From the NCBI GenBank assembly GCA_903832005.1, contig CAIKZO010000141.1:1-59858 (forward strand): DNA of 59,858 nt, in the 5' to 3' direction. Origin of the DNA: Enhydrobacter aerosaccus. GTDB taxonomy: Bacteria > Pseudomonadota > Alphaproteobacteria > Reyranellales > Reyranellaceae. The position numbers and the translations under genes are program-made. Within the stretch, counting starts at the first letter, position 1. Each line of letters starts with the position of its first letter. Of the stretch, positions 45,721 to 54,832 are shown piece by piece. The notes below the pieces were generated by a model. The model was not told the DNA's origin and made no database searches. It worked only from the letters and a program-made list of their open reading frames with translations.

Positions 45721-45999
45721 ATGAAGAAGTCTCTGATCGTCGCCGCAGCGTCGGTGTTCGCCGCTGGAACCCTCGCCGCCTCGCTGGCCGGCGCCCAGAC
45801 CCCGAACAGCCCCACGTTCGGCAACAGCTCGACCGACTGCAAGGGCGTGAATGCCTGCAAGGGCCAGAGCGCCTGCAAGTCGTCGACCAACGCCTGCAAG
45901 GGCCAGAACGCCTGCAAGGGCCAGGGCTGGGTCCAGAACATGAGCTCGCTCGCCTGCCGCGCCCAGAACGGCACGCCGGGCGGCGTCTCGGGCTCCTAA
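45721..45999 (+). CDS. Secreted Cys-Lys-Gly repeat protein, bufferin (BufA2)-like RiPP precursor
   Basis: A 92-residue protein with a clear signal peptide (about residues 1-25, ending SLAGA). The mature part has six Cys (40, 46, 52, 59, 65, 79), five spaced six or seven residues apart in CKGVNACKGQSACK-type units, then ACKGQGWVQNMSSLACRAQNG. This layout resembles bufferins, periplasmic copper-sequestering peptides whose cysteines are converted to thiooxazoles by DUF692 (MNIO) enzymes. No DUF692 or BufC-like gene is in the window, so it is an orphan here. A terminator follows. The assignment is by pattern recall, not alignment. Confidence 0.75.
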   Translation: MKKSLIVAAASVFAAGTLAASLAGAQTPNSPTFGNSSTDCKGVNACKGQSACKSSTNACKGQNACKGQGWVQNMSSLACRAQNGTPGGVSGS

Positions 46000-46046
46000 G
46001 CTCGAGCAGCTTCCAACGTCATTCTACCTCGGAAGTAGATAGACTT

Positions 46047-46083
46047 CGGGCGCCCCGGGAGACCGGTGGCGCCCGCTCTTTTT
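46047..46083 (+). terminator. Intrinsic terminator after the Cys-rich peptide gene
   Basis: CGGGCGCC (46047-46054) pairs with GGCGCCCG (46068-46075); the loop contains a further CCGG pairing. CTCTTTTT follows. It isolates the small gene from the desulfhydrase gene downstream. Confidence 0.85.
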
Positions 46084-46195
46084 CTGCGAAACGCGGATTG
46101 CTTCCGCAGCGTCCGGCAGAGTGCTAGAGCTACCGCCGTTCAAAAACGGTGCGTGCTGCAACGCACAAAACCGACGTTCTGCTGGAGTTGATCGA

Positions 46196-47230
46196 ATGGA
46201 CTTGGCCCGTTTTCCGCGTCGTCGCTACACCCCGTTCCCCACGCCTATCGAGTTGATGCCGCACTTCAGCAAGGCGCTGGCGGCAACCTGCCCCGGCGGT
46301 GTCGGCCCCGAGATCTGGATCAAGCGCGACGACATGCTGGGTCTGTTCCCGGGCGGCAACAAGACCCGCAAGCTCGAGTTTCTCGCGGCCGACGCGTTGG
46401 CGCAGGGCGCCGACACGTTGATCACCTGCGGTGCGCCGCAGTCCAACCATTGCCGCATCACGCTCGCTGCCGCGGTCCGGGAAGGGATGAAGTGCCGCTT
46501 CGTGATCGAGGAGCGCGTGCCCAACAGCTACAAGAAGGAAGCTGGCGGCAACAACTTCATGTTCGAGCTGATGGGCGTGGAGAAGATCACCGTCGTGCCG
46601 GGCGGCTCGGACATGGGCGCTGCCATGTCGAAGGTGGCGCAGGAAGTCGCCTCGGAAGGCCGCAAGGGTTACATCATCCCCGGCGGCGGCTCGAACGCGA
46701 TCGGCGGCCTGGGCTATGTCGCCTGTGTGCAGGAGATGCAGCAGCAGTGGCTCGACATGGGCGTCGCCTTCGATGCCGTGGTCGTGGGCTCGGGAAGTTC
46801 CGGCACGCATGGCGGCATGGCCGCGGGCTTCTACGGCAATAACATCAAGATCCCGCTGATCGGCATCGGCGTCAGCCGCGACCCGGCCGACCAAGAGCCG
46901 TTGGTCCGTAAGGAAGCGCAGGCGATCGCCGACCTGCTGGGCATCGGCAAGGTGCCGGACAGCGCGGTGAAGAGCTATGGCGGCTTCTGGCAGCCCAAGT
47001 ACTCGGTGCCGAACAAGAAGATGGTCGAGGCCGTCCAGATGCTGGCGCGTACCGAAGGCGTGCTGCTCGACCCGGTCTACACCGGCAAGATCATGGCGGG
47101 TCTCATGGGCCTCGCGCGCCAGGGCTACTTCAAGGCCAACGCCAAGGTTCTGTTCATCCACACCGGCGGCCTGCCGTCGCTCGACGTCTATCAGGACGTC
47201 GTGCTGGGCCGCACGGAAGTGAACGACTAG
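46196..47230 (+). CDS. D-cysteine desulfhydrase / ACC deaminase family PLP enzyme
   Basis: A 344-residue fold-type II PLP enzyme. The PLP lysine is Lys56 in GGNKTRKLEFL, and CGAPQSNHCR gives the substrate loop typical of D-cysteine desulfhydrase. The early LARFPRRRYTPFPTP is common to this group. The reaction is probably D-cysteine to pyruvate, sulfide and ammonia; L-cysteate sulfo-lyase and ACC deaminase are close relatives that sequence alone does not exclude. The ATG at 46196 is chosen because homologues begin here. Its TAG stop interlocks with the stop of the convergent MFS gene. Confidence 0.85.
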   Translation: MDLARFPRRRYTPFPTPIELMPHFSKALAATCPGGVGPEIWIKRDDMLGLFPGGNKTRKLEFLAADALAQGADTLITCGAPQSNHCRITLAAAVREGMKCRFVIEERVPNSYKKEAGGNNFMFELMGVEKITVVPGGSDMGAAMSKVAQEVASEGRKGYIIPGGGSNAIGGLGYVACVQEMQQQWLDMGVAFDAVVVGSGSSGTHGGMAAGFYGNNIKIPLIGIGVSRDPADQEPLVRKEAQAIADLLGIGKVPDSAVKSYGGFWQPKYSVPNKKMVEAVQMLARTEGVLLDPVYTGKIMAGLMGLARQGYFKANAKVLFIHTGGLPSLDVYQDVVLGRTEVND

Positions 47231-48477
47231 ATTTTTCGCTGCCGCGCTTGCACGAAGCGCCGCAGGAAGAACAGCGCGACGAGTAATACCGCCGCCGAGC
47301 CACCGAGCGACCAGTGGATGCCGATCGCGGCACCCATCAGGCCGACGGTGATGCCGCTGAAGGCCCGCATGCCGAGTCCGGACATGTTGTAGAGGCCGAC
47401 GACGCGCCCGCGAATCTCGTTGGGCGCGTTCAGCTGCACCAGGGCCTGCGCCATGGTGTTGAACGACAGTTCGAAGAAGCCCGCGGCGAACAGAAACGCG
47501 ATCGCCAGCGGATAGATCTTCGCGAACGAGAACATCAGCAGGGACGCAGCCCACAGCATCGCCAGCAGCATGGCGAGCCCGGGCGCGGGCTTCAGCCGGC
47601 CCCACGCCTCGAGCGCAAAGCCCGCGACCAGCGCGCCTGCGGCGTCCGCTGCCAGCAGCATGCTATAGGACACGCCGGGATCGCCGTGCCCCAGGTCGTT
47701 GGCGTAGCCCGGCATCTGCGCGTTGTAGGCATTGCCGACCAGGAAGGACGAGAGGCCTGCCAGCAGCATCATCGATATCAGGACCGGATAGGCGGAGGCC
47801 GTGCGGATCGTGTCGACGATGTCGGCGAGGCCGCGCACGGCGACGCGCGATACGGTGGCCGCGGCGTCCCGCGCAGGAGCCCAGAACAGCCAAAGCAGCA
47901 TCGGCAGGTAGAACAGCGTGTTCAGGACGATGCCGTGCGAGGGGCCCAGTGCCAGCATGATGAAGCTGCCGACGGCAGGTCCGACGAGAACGCCCAGATA
48001 GCGCGCCGTGGCGTTGAGCCGGACGGCGCTCGGCAAATTCGCGGGACCGACGATGTCGTAGAGCAGCAGCTGGTTGGGCGTCTGCCAGAGCACGCCCGCA
48101 AAGCCGTGCACGACCAGCAGGGCCATCGCGCCCCACATGGTGAGCGAATCGGTGATGAAGAAAATGCCCCAGCCCGTCGACGCCGCGATGAAGAGCAGCA
48201 TGCCGCACTGGATGATGCGGCGCCGATCGATGCGGTCGGCCAGCCCGCCGACGGCGACGGAGAAGAACAGGAACGGCAGCCAGTGCGACAGCACCGCGAA
48301 CCCCGCCAGCGCCGGCGAGTGGAACTTCTGGAACATCATCCAGTAGCTGATCACGTGCTCGATATTGTCGGCCATCATCGTCAGCACGTAGCAGACGAAC
48401 TGGGCACGATAGGGCGGGAACTTCAGCGCGGCGAACGAACTGGACGCGGCCGGCGCTGGCGAGGAAGGGGTACTCAC
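47227..48477 (-). CDS. MFS transporter (EntS/MFS_3-like)
   Basis: A 416-residue transporter with twelve predicted helices and a soluble N-terminal tail of about 25 residues. The loop between helices 2 and 3 reads GGLADRIDRRRI, the MFS signature, and QLNAPNEIRGRVVGLYN in the second half is typical of the EntS-like drug or siderophore exporters. The substrate is unknown. It starts at GTG 48477, overlapping the DUF1801 stop (GTGA), so it is the last gene of a minus-strand operon with DUF1801 and aminopeptidase P. Confidence 0.9.
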   Translation of the reverse strand: MSTPSSPAPAASSSFAALKFPPYRAQFVCYVLTMMADNIEHVISYWMMFQKFHSPALAGFAVLSHWLPFLFFSVAVGGLADRIDRRRIIQCGMLLFIAASTGWGIFFITDSLTMWGAMALLVVHGFAGVLWQTPNQLLLYDIVGPANLPSAVRLNATARYLGVLVGPAVGSFIMLALGPSHGIVLNTLFYLPMLLWLFWAPARDAAATVSRVAVRGLADIVDTIRTASAYPVLISMMLLAGLSSFLVGNAYNAQMPGYANDLGHGDPGVSYSMLLAADAAGALVAGFALEAWGRLKPAPGLAMLLAMLWAASLLMFSFAKIYPLAIAFLFAAGFFELSFNTMAQALVQLNAPNEIRGRVVGLYNMSGLGMRAFSGITVGLMGAAIGIHWSLGGSAAVLLVALFFLRRFVQARQRKI

Positions 48478-48866
48478 TTCTTTTTCGGCTTCGCGTTCTT
48501 CTTCAGTTTGGCGCGATTATGCTCGATTGCGGCCTTCACGAGCTTCTTCAGGGCGGCGGCATTGACCTTTTCGCCCTCGAAGTAGTTGATCATGCGGCGC
48601 GTGTTGCCATTGAAGCCGTCGTTGAAGAGCTTGTCGGGATCGGCGAGGTGCGCGCCATAGGCGAAGGTGACGTTCACCCGGCCCTTGAAGGCGTTGGCGA
48701 CGCAAATCATGCCGTCGAGCGACCACAGCGGCGTCCCGCGCCACTTGTATTCCTCGACGATGTTCTTGTCGGCCGAGAGCACGGCCTTGCGAACGGCGGC
48801 GAAGGTCTTGCCCCGCCAGTCCTCGATGGCCGCGATATGCTTGTCGACCTGTTCGGTTGGGGTCAT
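48474..48866 (-). CDS. DUF1801 domain protein (YdhG-like)
   Basis: A 130-residue protein with the DUF1801 fold: VDKHIAAIEDWRGKTFAAVRKAV at the start and the EYKWRGTPLW, ICVANAFKGRVNVTF motif in the middle. The tail is very Lys-rich. No enzymatic function is established for the family. The ATG at 48866 is used; the longer open frame upstream is not coding. It lies ten bases after aminopeptidase P and overlaps the MFS gene. Confidence 0.85.
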   Translation of the reverse strand: MTPTEQVDKHIAAIEDWRGKTFAAVRKAVLSADKNIVEEYKWRGTPLWSLDGMICVANAFKGRVNVTFAYGAHLADPDKLFNDGFNGNTRRMINYFEGEKVNAAALKKLVKAAIEHNRAKLKKNAKPKKK

Positions 48867-48876
48867 GGCAAGCAGC

Positions 48877-50886
48877 CTAGATCGGGCGCGTTGCGTCGGC
48901 GAGCCACGCCTTTGTCGCGGCGTCGACTTGCGGCTCGACGATCTCGCGCACCCTGGCGTGATAGGCATTGAGCCACGCCTTCTCGGCCTCGGTCATCAAG
49001 CCCATGTCGATGCAGTTGATGTCGATCGGTGCCATCGTCAGCGTCTCGAACTCGAGATACTTGCGGTCTGCGCCCTCGATCTTCGCTTCTTTCACCGCGA
49101 CCAGGTTCTCGATGCGGATGCCGTAGGCGCCGGTCTTGTAGTAGCCGGGCTCGTTGCTGACGATCATGCCGGACTGCAGCGCGACCATGCTTGGCACCTT
49201 GGAGATACGGTGCGGGCCCTCGTGCACCGAGAGATAGGCGCCGACGCCGTGGCCGGTGCCGTGATCGTAGTCGAGGCCGGCCTGCCACAGTGAATAGCGG
49301 GCCAGGGCATCGAGTTGTGAGCCCGTCGTGCCGACCGGGAAGCGTGCGGTGGCGAGCGCGATATGACCTTTCAGTACGCGCGTGAAACGGTCCTTCATCT
49401 CCGGCGTCGGCGTGCCGATGCCGACTGTGCGGGTGATGTCGGTCGTGCCGTCACGATACTGGCCGCCCGAATCCACGAGATAGAGCGAGCCGGGCTCGAG
49501 CGTGCGCTCGGTCGCGGGGGCGGCGCGGTAATGCACGATGGCACCGTTGGGACCGGCGCCTGAGATCGTGTCGAAGGAGAGGTCGCGCAGCTTGCCGGTC
49601 TCCTGGCGCAGCGCCTGCAGCCGGTCCGAGACCTGAATCTCGCGCAACTTGCCGCTCTTCGATTCGGCGCCGAGCCAGCTCAGGAACTTCGAGACAGCCG
49701 CACCGTCGCGGCGATGGGCGACCCTTACGCCCTCCAGCTCGACGGCGTTCTTGCAGGCCTTGGGCAGCGACACCGGATCGACGTCGCGCACCAGGGTGGC
49801 TCCCGCCGCCTGCAGGCGTGTGGCCGCCCAGTAGGGCGCGGTCGCGGTCTCGACCAGCACCTGCTTGCCGGTCTGGCCCAGGGAATCGAGGGCAGGGCCG
49901 AGCTCTTCCGGCGGCGCCAGGGTCACGGCATTGCCGAGCCATGCCACGGTGCGGTCCGGGATCTTGCGGCGATCCATGTACAGATCGACATGGCCGTCGG
50001 CGTGCAACAGCGCGAAGCCCAGCGCAAAGGGCGTGCGCGGCACGTCGCCGCCACGCACGTTCAGCAGCCAGGCAATCGAATCAGGTGCCGTCAGCAGCGC
50101 CATGTCGGCACCCTTGTTTCTCACGACCTCGGCGATGCGCTTGCGACGGGACTCGCTCGACTCGCCCGCGAATTCATCGGGGTGCGGCAGCACCGGCGCG
50201 AGAGGCGCGGCGGGCCGGCCGCGCCATACCGTGTCGATCGGGTTGGACTCAACGGGAACGAAGGAACCGCCGGCGCGCGCGCAGGCGCGTGCAAAGCGAT
50301 CGTAGCCGTCGACCGTCTGCAGCCAGGGATCGAAGCCGAGCTTGCCGTCTTTGGGCAAGTTTGCGGAGATCCACGCGTCGGGCGATTCCTCCGGGATCTG
50401 ATGCGGCACAAAGGCCTTGATGTCGACCTGGCCGCGAACGGCCAGCGTGTAGCGGCCGTCGATGAAGATTGCGGCCTTTTCGGCGAGCACGATCGCCGTG
50501 CCGGCCGAGCCGCTGAAGCCGGTGAGCCAGCCCAGCCGCTGCGAGCGGCGCGGCACGTATTCGCCTTGATGTTCGTCGGCACGTGGCACGACAAAACCGT
50601 CGAGGCCACGGTTCTTCAGTTCGGCGCGCAGCGCGGCGAGGCGGTCGGCGGGAGCTGGTGACTCTTCCAGCCCGTCATCGGCCCTGGAGAGTTCGTCGCG
50701 CCACTTGGTAAGCGCCTTCGTCAGTTCGGCATCGGCGCCGGGAGCGACCAGCTCGATCCATTCGGGTCCGGCCAGCCCTTCGGGGGCGGCGGCCACCCCG
50801 CGCATCAGGGCATCGAGGTCCGAGGCGAGGAGGTCCCAGCCGGATTTGCGGAGCAAGTGTAGGACGTCGTCGGGGGCGGTGGTCAT
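48877..50886 (-). CDS. pepP: Xaa-Pro aminopeptidase (M24B) with N-terminal extension
   Basis: A 669-residue metallopeptidase that removes N-terminal residues before proline. The creatinase-like N-domains start at about residue 80 (ADRLAALRAELKNRGLDGFVVPRADEH). The C-terminal pita-bread domain carries the metal ligands: Asp in LVDSGGQY and GTTDITRT, His in GTGHGVGAYL, and two Glu in SNEPGYY and IRIENL. The first about 78 residues form a helical region not seen in standard aminopeptidase P. ATG 50886 is used; the extension may be real or a start may lie later. It heads a minus-strand operon. Confidence 0.93.
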   Translation of the reverse strand: MTTAPDDVLHLLRKSGWDLLASDLDALMRGVAAAPEGLAGPEWIELVAPGADAELTKALTKWRDELSRADDGLEESPAPADRLAALRAELKNRGLDGFVVPRADEHQGEYVPRRSQRLGWLTGFSGSAGTAIVLAEKAAIFIDGRYTLAVRGQVDIKAFVPHQIPEESPDAWISANLPKDGKLGFDPWLQTVDGYDRFARACARAGGSFVPVESNPIDTVWRGRPAAPLAPVLPHPDEFAGESSESRRKRIAEVVRNKGADMALLTAPDSIAWLLNVRGGDVPRTPFALGFALLHADGHVDLYMDRRKIPDRTVAWLGNAVTLAPPEELGPALDSLGQTGKQVLVETATAPYWAATRLQAAGATLVRDVDPVSLPKACKNAVELEGVRVAHRRDGAAVSKFLSWLGAESKSGKLREIQVSDRLQALRQETGKLRDLSFDTISGAGPNGAIVHYRAAPATERTLEPGSLYLVDSGGQYRDGTTDITRTVGIGTPTPEMKDRFTRVLKGHIALATARFPVGTTGSQLDALARYSLWQAGLDYDHGTGHGVGAYLSVHEGPHRISKVPSMVALQSGMIVSNEPGYYKTGAYGIRIENLVAVKEAKIEGADRKYLEFETLTMAPIDINCIDMGLMTEAEKAWLNAYHARVREIVEPQVDAATKAWLADATRPI

Positions 50887-51099
50887 GGAAGAATAAATAG
50901 ACCTATCGAGAGCCCTTGGGAGAGGCAATTTGCGCAATAATAGTACTCCCGCAACTGCGAAATGCCAAATTAATGGGCCTGATGCATTTCGTGCATAGCT
51001 GCCTGTTGGAGATCGCTCTTATCGCGGAAACTCTGTGCGTTATATTGCTTGCGTGCACTGCAGCATAACCATTGCGGCGCACAAACAGAGGAGCTTTCC
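50887..51099. other. Divergent promoter region between pepP and the DUF1127 gene
   Basis: 213 bases, AT-richer than the neighbours, no ORF. It contains ATGCA-TTTCG-TGCAT (50983-50997) as a small inverted repeat. It should carry promoters for both directions; I could not place the elements with confidence. Confidence 0.4.
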
Positions 51100-51525
51100 A
51101 TGATGACCCAGCCGATTACGATCTTCAAAGATCTGACTAGCGAAACTGCGCCGGCGGGGGGAAACGTTGCCAAGTCCGGGTTCAACCACGATGACCGCCG
51201 CGCACTCGAACTGCACGCCCGTTACGCGCGCTCAGAGATGCTGGCCAATGTCGTGACCGATGCCATCCTGTGGGTGGCCGGCTTCTACCAGCGCGCCGCG
51301 AGCGCGCTGAAGGCGAACTTCAAGCTGCGCGCCGCCGAGGCCCAGCTGTTCCGCATGAGCGACCGCGAACTGGCCGACCTCGGCCTGTGCCGTGCCGACA
51401 TCCCCTTCGCCGTCCGTGAGGCGGCGTCCGAGGGTATCGCGCCGGAGTTCGACACCGCCGCGGCGCCTGCCGTGGCCGCCAACCGCAATTCCAGCCCTGC
51501 GATCTTCTGGGCTGGCCGCGCCTGA
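51100..51525 (+). CDS. DUF1127 (YjiS-like) domain protein
   Basis: A 141-residue protein with a C-terminal DUF1127 motif (about residues 81-106: AEAQLFRMSDRELADLGLCRADI), which is Arg/Leu-rich and common in alphaproteobacteria. Small DUF1127 proteins are linked to RNA and phosphate or stress responses in a few species. Here the protein is longer than the usual 50-80 residues, with an N-terminal extension of unknown role. GAGGAG (51089-51094) is a strong ribosome site, so ATG 51100 is favoured over 51103. A bidirectional terminator follows. Confidence 0.88.
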   Translation: MMTQPITIFKDLTSETAPAGGNVAKSGFNHDDRRALELHARYARSEMLANVVTDAILWVAGFYQRAASALKANFKLRAAEAQLFRMSDRELADLGLCRADIPFAVREAASEGIAPEFDTAAAPAVAANRNSSPAIFWAGRA

Positions 51526-51565
51526 GCGTTTGTAGAGTAGTAGCGTAGCGTAAGCGTAAGCGTAC

Positions 51566-51593
51566 AAGGGGCCGGCGAAAGCCGGCCCCTTTT
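51566..51593. terminator. Bidirectional terminator between DUF1127 and prmA
   Basis: An 11-bp perfect stem AAGGGGCCGGC/GCCGGCCCCTT with a GAAA tetraloop and T residues at its 3' end. It lies between convergent genes and can serve both. A run of TAGCGTA/AGCGTA units (51538-51564) precedes it. Confidence 0.9.
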
Positions 51594-51612
51594 CGTTTGT
51601 GCGGAGAGCGGC

Positions 51613-52452
51613 CTAGGCCTTCTTTAGCAATAGCGTGCGCCACCACGCGCCGCCGGTCTCGAGGTCGAGGCGGCGTTCGAAGTGGAAGCCATGGCGGGCA
51701 TAGGTCGAGAGCATCAGCTCGGCCTGCTCGACAAGCAGGCCGCTCAGCAGCACGCGGCTGCCGAAGCGGGTCGCGGCGGCGAACGAGTCGACCAGCGCCA
51801 TCAGCGGGCCGGCCAGGATGTTGGCGATGATCAGGTCGTAGGGCGCGGGCGTCGCCAATTCCGGTGCTTCCAGCCCGATCGAAGTCACGAAGCGGCAGAG
51901 CGCCGGCACGCCGTTCAACCCGGCATTCTCGATCGCCACGTCGACGGCTTCGGCATCGTTGTCGCCACCGATCACCGGGCGCTGCCAGAGTTTCGCCGCG
52001 GCGATCGCCAGGATGCCGCTGCCGCAACCGACGTCGACGGTGTTCTTCGTTTCCGTGGGATCGAGCGTCGCCAGCATCTGAAGGCAGCCGCGCGTCGTGG
52101 CGTGCGTGCCGGTGCCGAAGGCGAGGCCGGCGTCGATCCGCAGTGGCAGCAGGTCTGGCGGGATGGTGTCGGCGACGTGGCTCGGATGGACCCAGAACGG
52201 CCCGACCTGGAAGGGACGGAACGAACGCTGGTTCTCGGCCACCCAGTCCTTTTCCGGCAGCTCTTCCCACGTCCAGGCGCCGTCCAAGGTGGGCCGCTCG
52301 CCGTCGCCGAAGACTTCTATGCGCCAAGGACCGTCGCGCGAGACTTCGCGGCTGGTGACGACGAAGCCCTCGTCCGCGAGATACTCCAGCGCCTCTTCGT
52401 GCGTCACGCGCTCGCGGGCGGGCACGACCCGCCAAGCCGTCCAGCCTGTCAT
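51613..52452 (-). CDS. prmA: Ribosomal protein L11 methyltransferase
   Basis: A 279-residue SAM enzyme that trimethylates ribosomal protein L11. The central FGTGTHATTRGCL block, the SAM loop VDVGCGSGILAIAA and NILAGPLMAL are the family signatures. The N-terminal substrate-binding domain is shorter and more divergent than in enterobacteria. Its start overlaps the uvrD stop by four bases, so the two are probably coupled. Confidence 0.94.
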   Translation of the reverse strand: MTGWTAWRVVPARERVTHEEALEYLADEGFVVTSREVSRDGPWRIEVFGDGERPTLDGAWTWEELPEKDWVAENQRSFRPFQVGPFWVHPSHVADTIPPDLLPLRIDAGLAFGTGTHATTRGCLQMLATLDPTETKNTVDVGCGSGILAIAAAKLWQRPVIGGDNDAEAVDVAIENAGLNGVPALCRFVTSIGLEAPELATPAPYDLIIANILAGPLMALVDSFAAATRFGSRVLLSGLLVEQAELMLSTYARHGFHFERRLDLETGGAWWRTLLLKKA

Positions 52453-54743
52453 GCTGCCTCGATGAAGCTGTCCAAAACCTTCTTCGCGCCGGCCTTCTCG
52501 AACTCGATGTCGAGCTTGTTGCCGTCGACCGCGATGATGCGGCCGTAGCCGAATTTCTGGTGGAACACGCGCTGGCCGACCGAGAGATCGGGCTTGTCGC
52601 CCTCGACAGCGCGGCGGTCGTCGACCGTCTCGTCGCGCCAGCGGGTGCGGCCGCGACCGGCGACACCGAGGCTCTCGTAATCAAAGCCGCTGGCCTGGTC
52701 GCGCAAGCCGCCGTGATGGCCGGCGGAGTAGGTGGCGTAGAGACCGGCATCGCTGCTCTCGGCCAGCCGATCCTTCGGCAGCTCGTTCAGGAAGCGCGAC
52801 GGGATCGCGGCATTCCACTGGTTGAAGATGCGCCGGTTGGCAGCGAAGGAGACATAGGCCCGCTTGCGCGCCCGCGTCAGCCCGACATAGGCCAGCCGCC
52901 GCTCTTCCTCCAGGCCGGACAGGCCCTTGTCGTCGAGCGCGCGCTGGTTGGGGAACAGGCCTTCCTCCCAGCCTGGCAGGAACACGGTGTCGAACTCGAG
53001 GCCCTTGGCAGCATGGAGCGTCATCACGCTCACCATGTCGCTGCCAGCCTTCTCGGCGGTGTCGGTCAGCAGCGCCACATGCTCGAGGAAGGCGGGCAGG
53101 CTCTCGAATTCCTGCAGTGCGTTGACGAGCTCCTTCAGATTCTCCAGCCGGCCTTCGGCTTCGGGTGACTTGTCGAGACGCAGCATGTCGGTATAGCCCG
53201 ATTCGTCGAGCATCGATTCGACGACTTCGATGTGGCTCATGCCGTCGAGCATGCCGCGCCACCGTTCGAAATTCTTGATCAGGTCGCCCAGCGACTTGCG
53301 CTGGCGGCCCTTCAGCTCGTCGGTCTCCAGCGCACGGCGCGTCGCCTCGAACAGGGAGACCTTGTTGGCGCGCTGGATGACACGCAGCGTCCGCAAGGCC
53401 GAGTCACCGAGGCCGCGGCGCGGCGTGTTGTAGATCCGCTCGAAGGCGAGATCGTCGTCGTGCTGGACGATGACGCGGCAGTAGGCCATGGCGTCGCGGA
53501 TCTCGGCGCGCTCGTAGAAGCGAGGGCCGCCGATCACGCGATAGGGCAGGCCGAGCGTGATGAAGCGCTCCTCGAATTCACGAGTCTGGAAACCGGCACG
53601 CACCAGGATCGCGATCTGGCTCAGCGGATGCTTGTCCCGTTGCAGCGCCTCGATCTCCTCGCCGATCGTGCGGGCTTCCTCGTCGCCGTCCCATACGCCG
53701 CGCAGCGAGATGCGCTCGCCTTCCTTGAGGTCGGTCCACAGCGTCTTTCCGAGGCGGCCCTCGTTGTGCGAGATCAGATGCGAGGCGGCGGCCAGGATGT
53801 GCGGCGTCGAGCGGTAGTTGCGCTCCAGGCGCACGATGGTGGCGCCGGGGAAATCCTTCTCGAAGCGCAGGATGTTGCCGACCTCGGCACCGCGCCAACC
53901 GTAGATCGACTGGTCGTCGTCGCCGACGCAGCAGATGTCCTGCGTGCCCTGTGCGAGAAGCCTCAGCCACAGGTACTGCGCCACGTTGGTATCCTGATAC
54001 TCGTCGACCAGGATGTGGCGAAAACGGCGATGATAGATCTCCAGCACGTCGGGATGGTTCTGCCAGAGCGTCACGCAGTGCATCACCAGATCGCCGAAAT
54101 CGACGGCGTTCACCTCGGCGAGACGCGTCTGGTACATCTTGTAGATCTCGGCGGCCTTGCCGTTGGCGAACTCGCCCGCGTCCTCGCCGGTCACTTTTTC
54201 GGGAGTGAGCGCGCGGTCTTTCCAGCGCTGGATGATCCCCGACAGCACGCGCGCCGGCCACTTCTTGTCGTCGATGCCTTCGGCCTGCAGCAGCTGCTTG
54301 ACCAGTCGCGTCTGGTCGTCGGTGTCGAGGATGGTGAAGTTGCTTTTGAGCCCGACCAGCTCGGCATGGCGGCGCAGAACCCGCACGCCGACGGAATGGA
54401 AGGTGCCGAGCCACATGCCGTCGGCCGCGCCACCGATCAGGCTCGCCACGCGATCCAGCATCTCGCGGGCGGCTTTGTTGGTGAAAGTGACGGCCAGGAC
54501 CTGCGCGGGCCGGGCGCGGCCGGTGATCAGCTGGTGGGCGATCCGCGTGGTGAGCACGCGCGTCTTGCCGGTGCCGGCACCCGCCAGGACCAGCAGCGGG
54601 CCGCTGTCGTGCGTGACCGCCTGGCGCTGTTCGGTGTTCAGCCCATCGAGGTAGCCTGTGGACACAACGGCGCGCCGCGCCGGCTGTGGATGGTCCGGGA
54701 CGGGATCGTCGGTGATTTCGAACGGATCGGCGGGGGGCGCCAT
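52449..54743 (-). CDS. uvrD: DNA helicase UvrD/PcrA
   Basis: A 764-residue superfamily 1A helicase for excision and mismatch repair. LNTEQRQAV gives the Q motif. Walker A is GAGTGKTRVL and Walker B is ILVDEYQDTN. Motifs III to VI follow in order, including VGDDDQSIYGWRGA, TLHAAKGLEFDTVFLPG and YVGLTRAR. A C-terminal tail after residue 640 ends in a Tudor-like DLSVGQRVFHQKFG, typical of UvrD/PcrA. The ATG at 54743 is used. It is divergent from the HtrA-like gene by 89 bases. Confidence 0.96.
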   Translation of the reverse strand: MAPPADPFEITDDPVPDHPQPARRAVVSTGYLDGLNTEQRQAVTHDSGPLLVLAGAGTGKTRVLTTRIAHQLITGRARPAQVLAVTFTNKAAREMLDRVASLIGGAADGMWLGTFHSVGVRVLRRHAELVGLKSNFTILDTDDQTRLVKQLLQAEGIDDKKWPARVLSGIIQRWKDRALTPEKVTGEDAGEFANGKAAEIYKMYQTRLAEVNAVDFGDLVMHCVTLWQNHPDVLEIYHRRFRHILVDEYQDTNVAQYLWLRLLAQGTQDICCVGDDDQSIYGWRGAEVGNILRFEKDFPGATIVRLERNYRSTPHILAAASHLISHNEGRLGKTLWTDLKEGERISLRGVWDGDEEARTIGEEIEALQRDKHPLSQIAILVRAGFQTREFEERFITLGLPYRVIGGPRFYERAEIRDAMAYCRVIVQHDDDLAFERIYNTPRRGLGDSALRTLRVIQRANKVSLFEATRRALETDELKGRQRKSLGDLIKNFERWRGMLDGMSHIEVVESMLDESGYTDMLRLDKSPEAEGRLENLKELVNALQEFESLPAFLEHVALLTDTAEKAGSDMVSVMTLHAAKGLEFDTVFLPGWEEGLFPNQRALDDKGLSGLEEERRLAYVGLTRARKRAYVSFAANRRIFNQWNAAIPSRFLNELPKDRLAESSDAGLYATYSAGHHGGLRDQASGFDYESLGVAGRGRTRWRDETVDDRRAVEGDKPDLSVGQRVFHQKFGYGRIIAVDGNKLDIEFEKAGAKKVLDSFIEAA

Positions 54744-54832
54744 GCAGGGTCATATAGCAATCGGAACGCCGTACGCCTATCTTTCGTGCAGACGCCCCAC
54801 TGGACACCGGTGAGTAACCGCGAGGAGTGCGC

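Noticed and set aside
45841..45930. Short repeats resembling a CRISPR-like array
   Set aside because: They are in-frame codons of the CKGxNACK peptide repeats, with no spacers.
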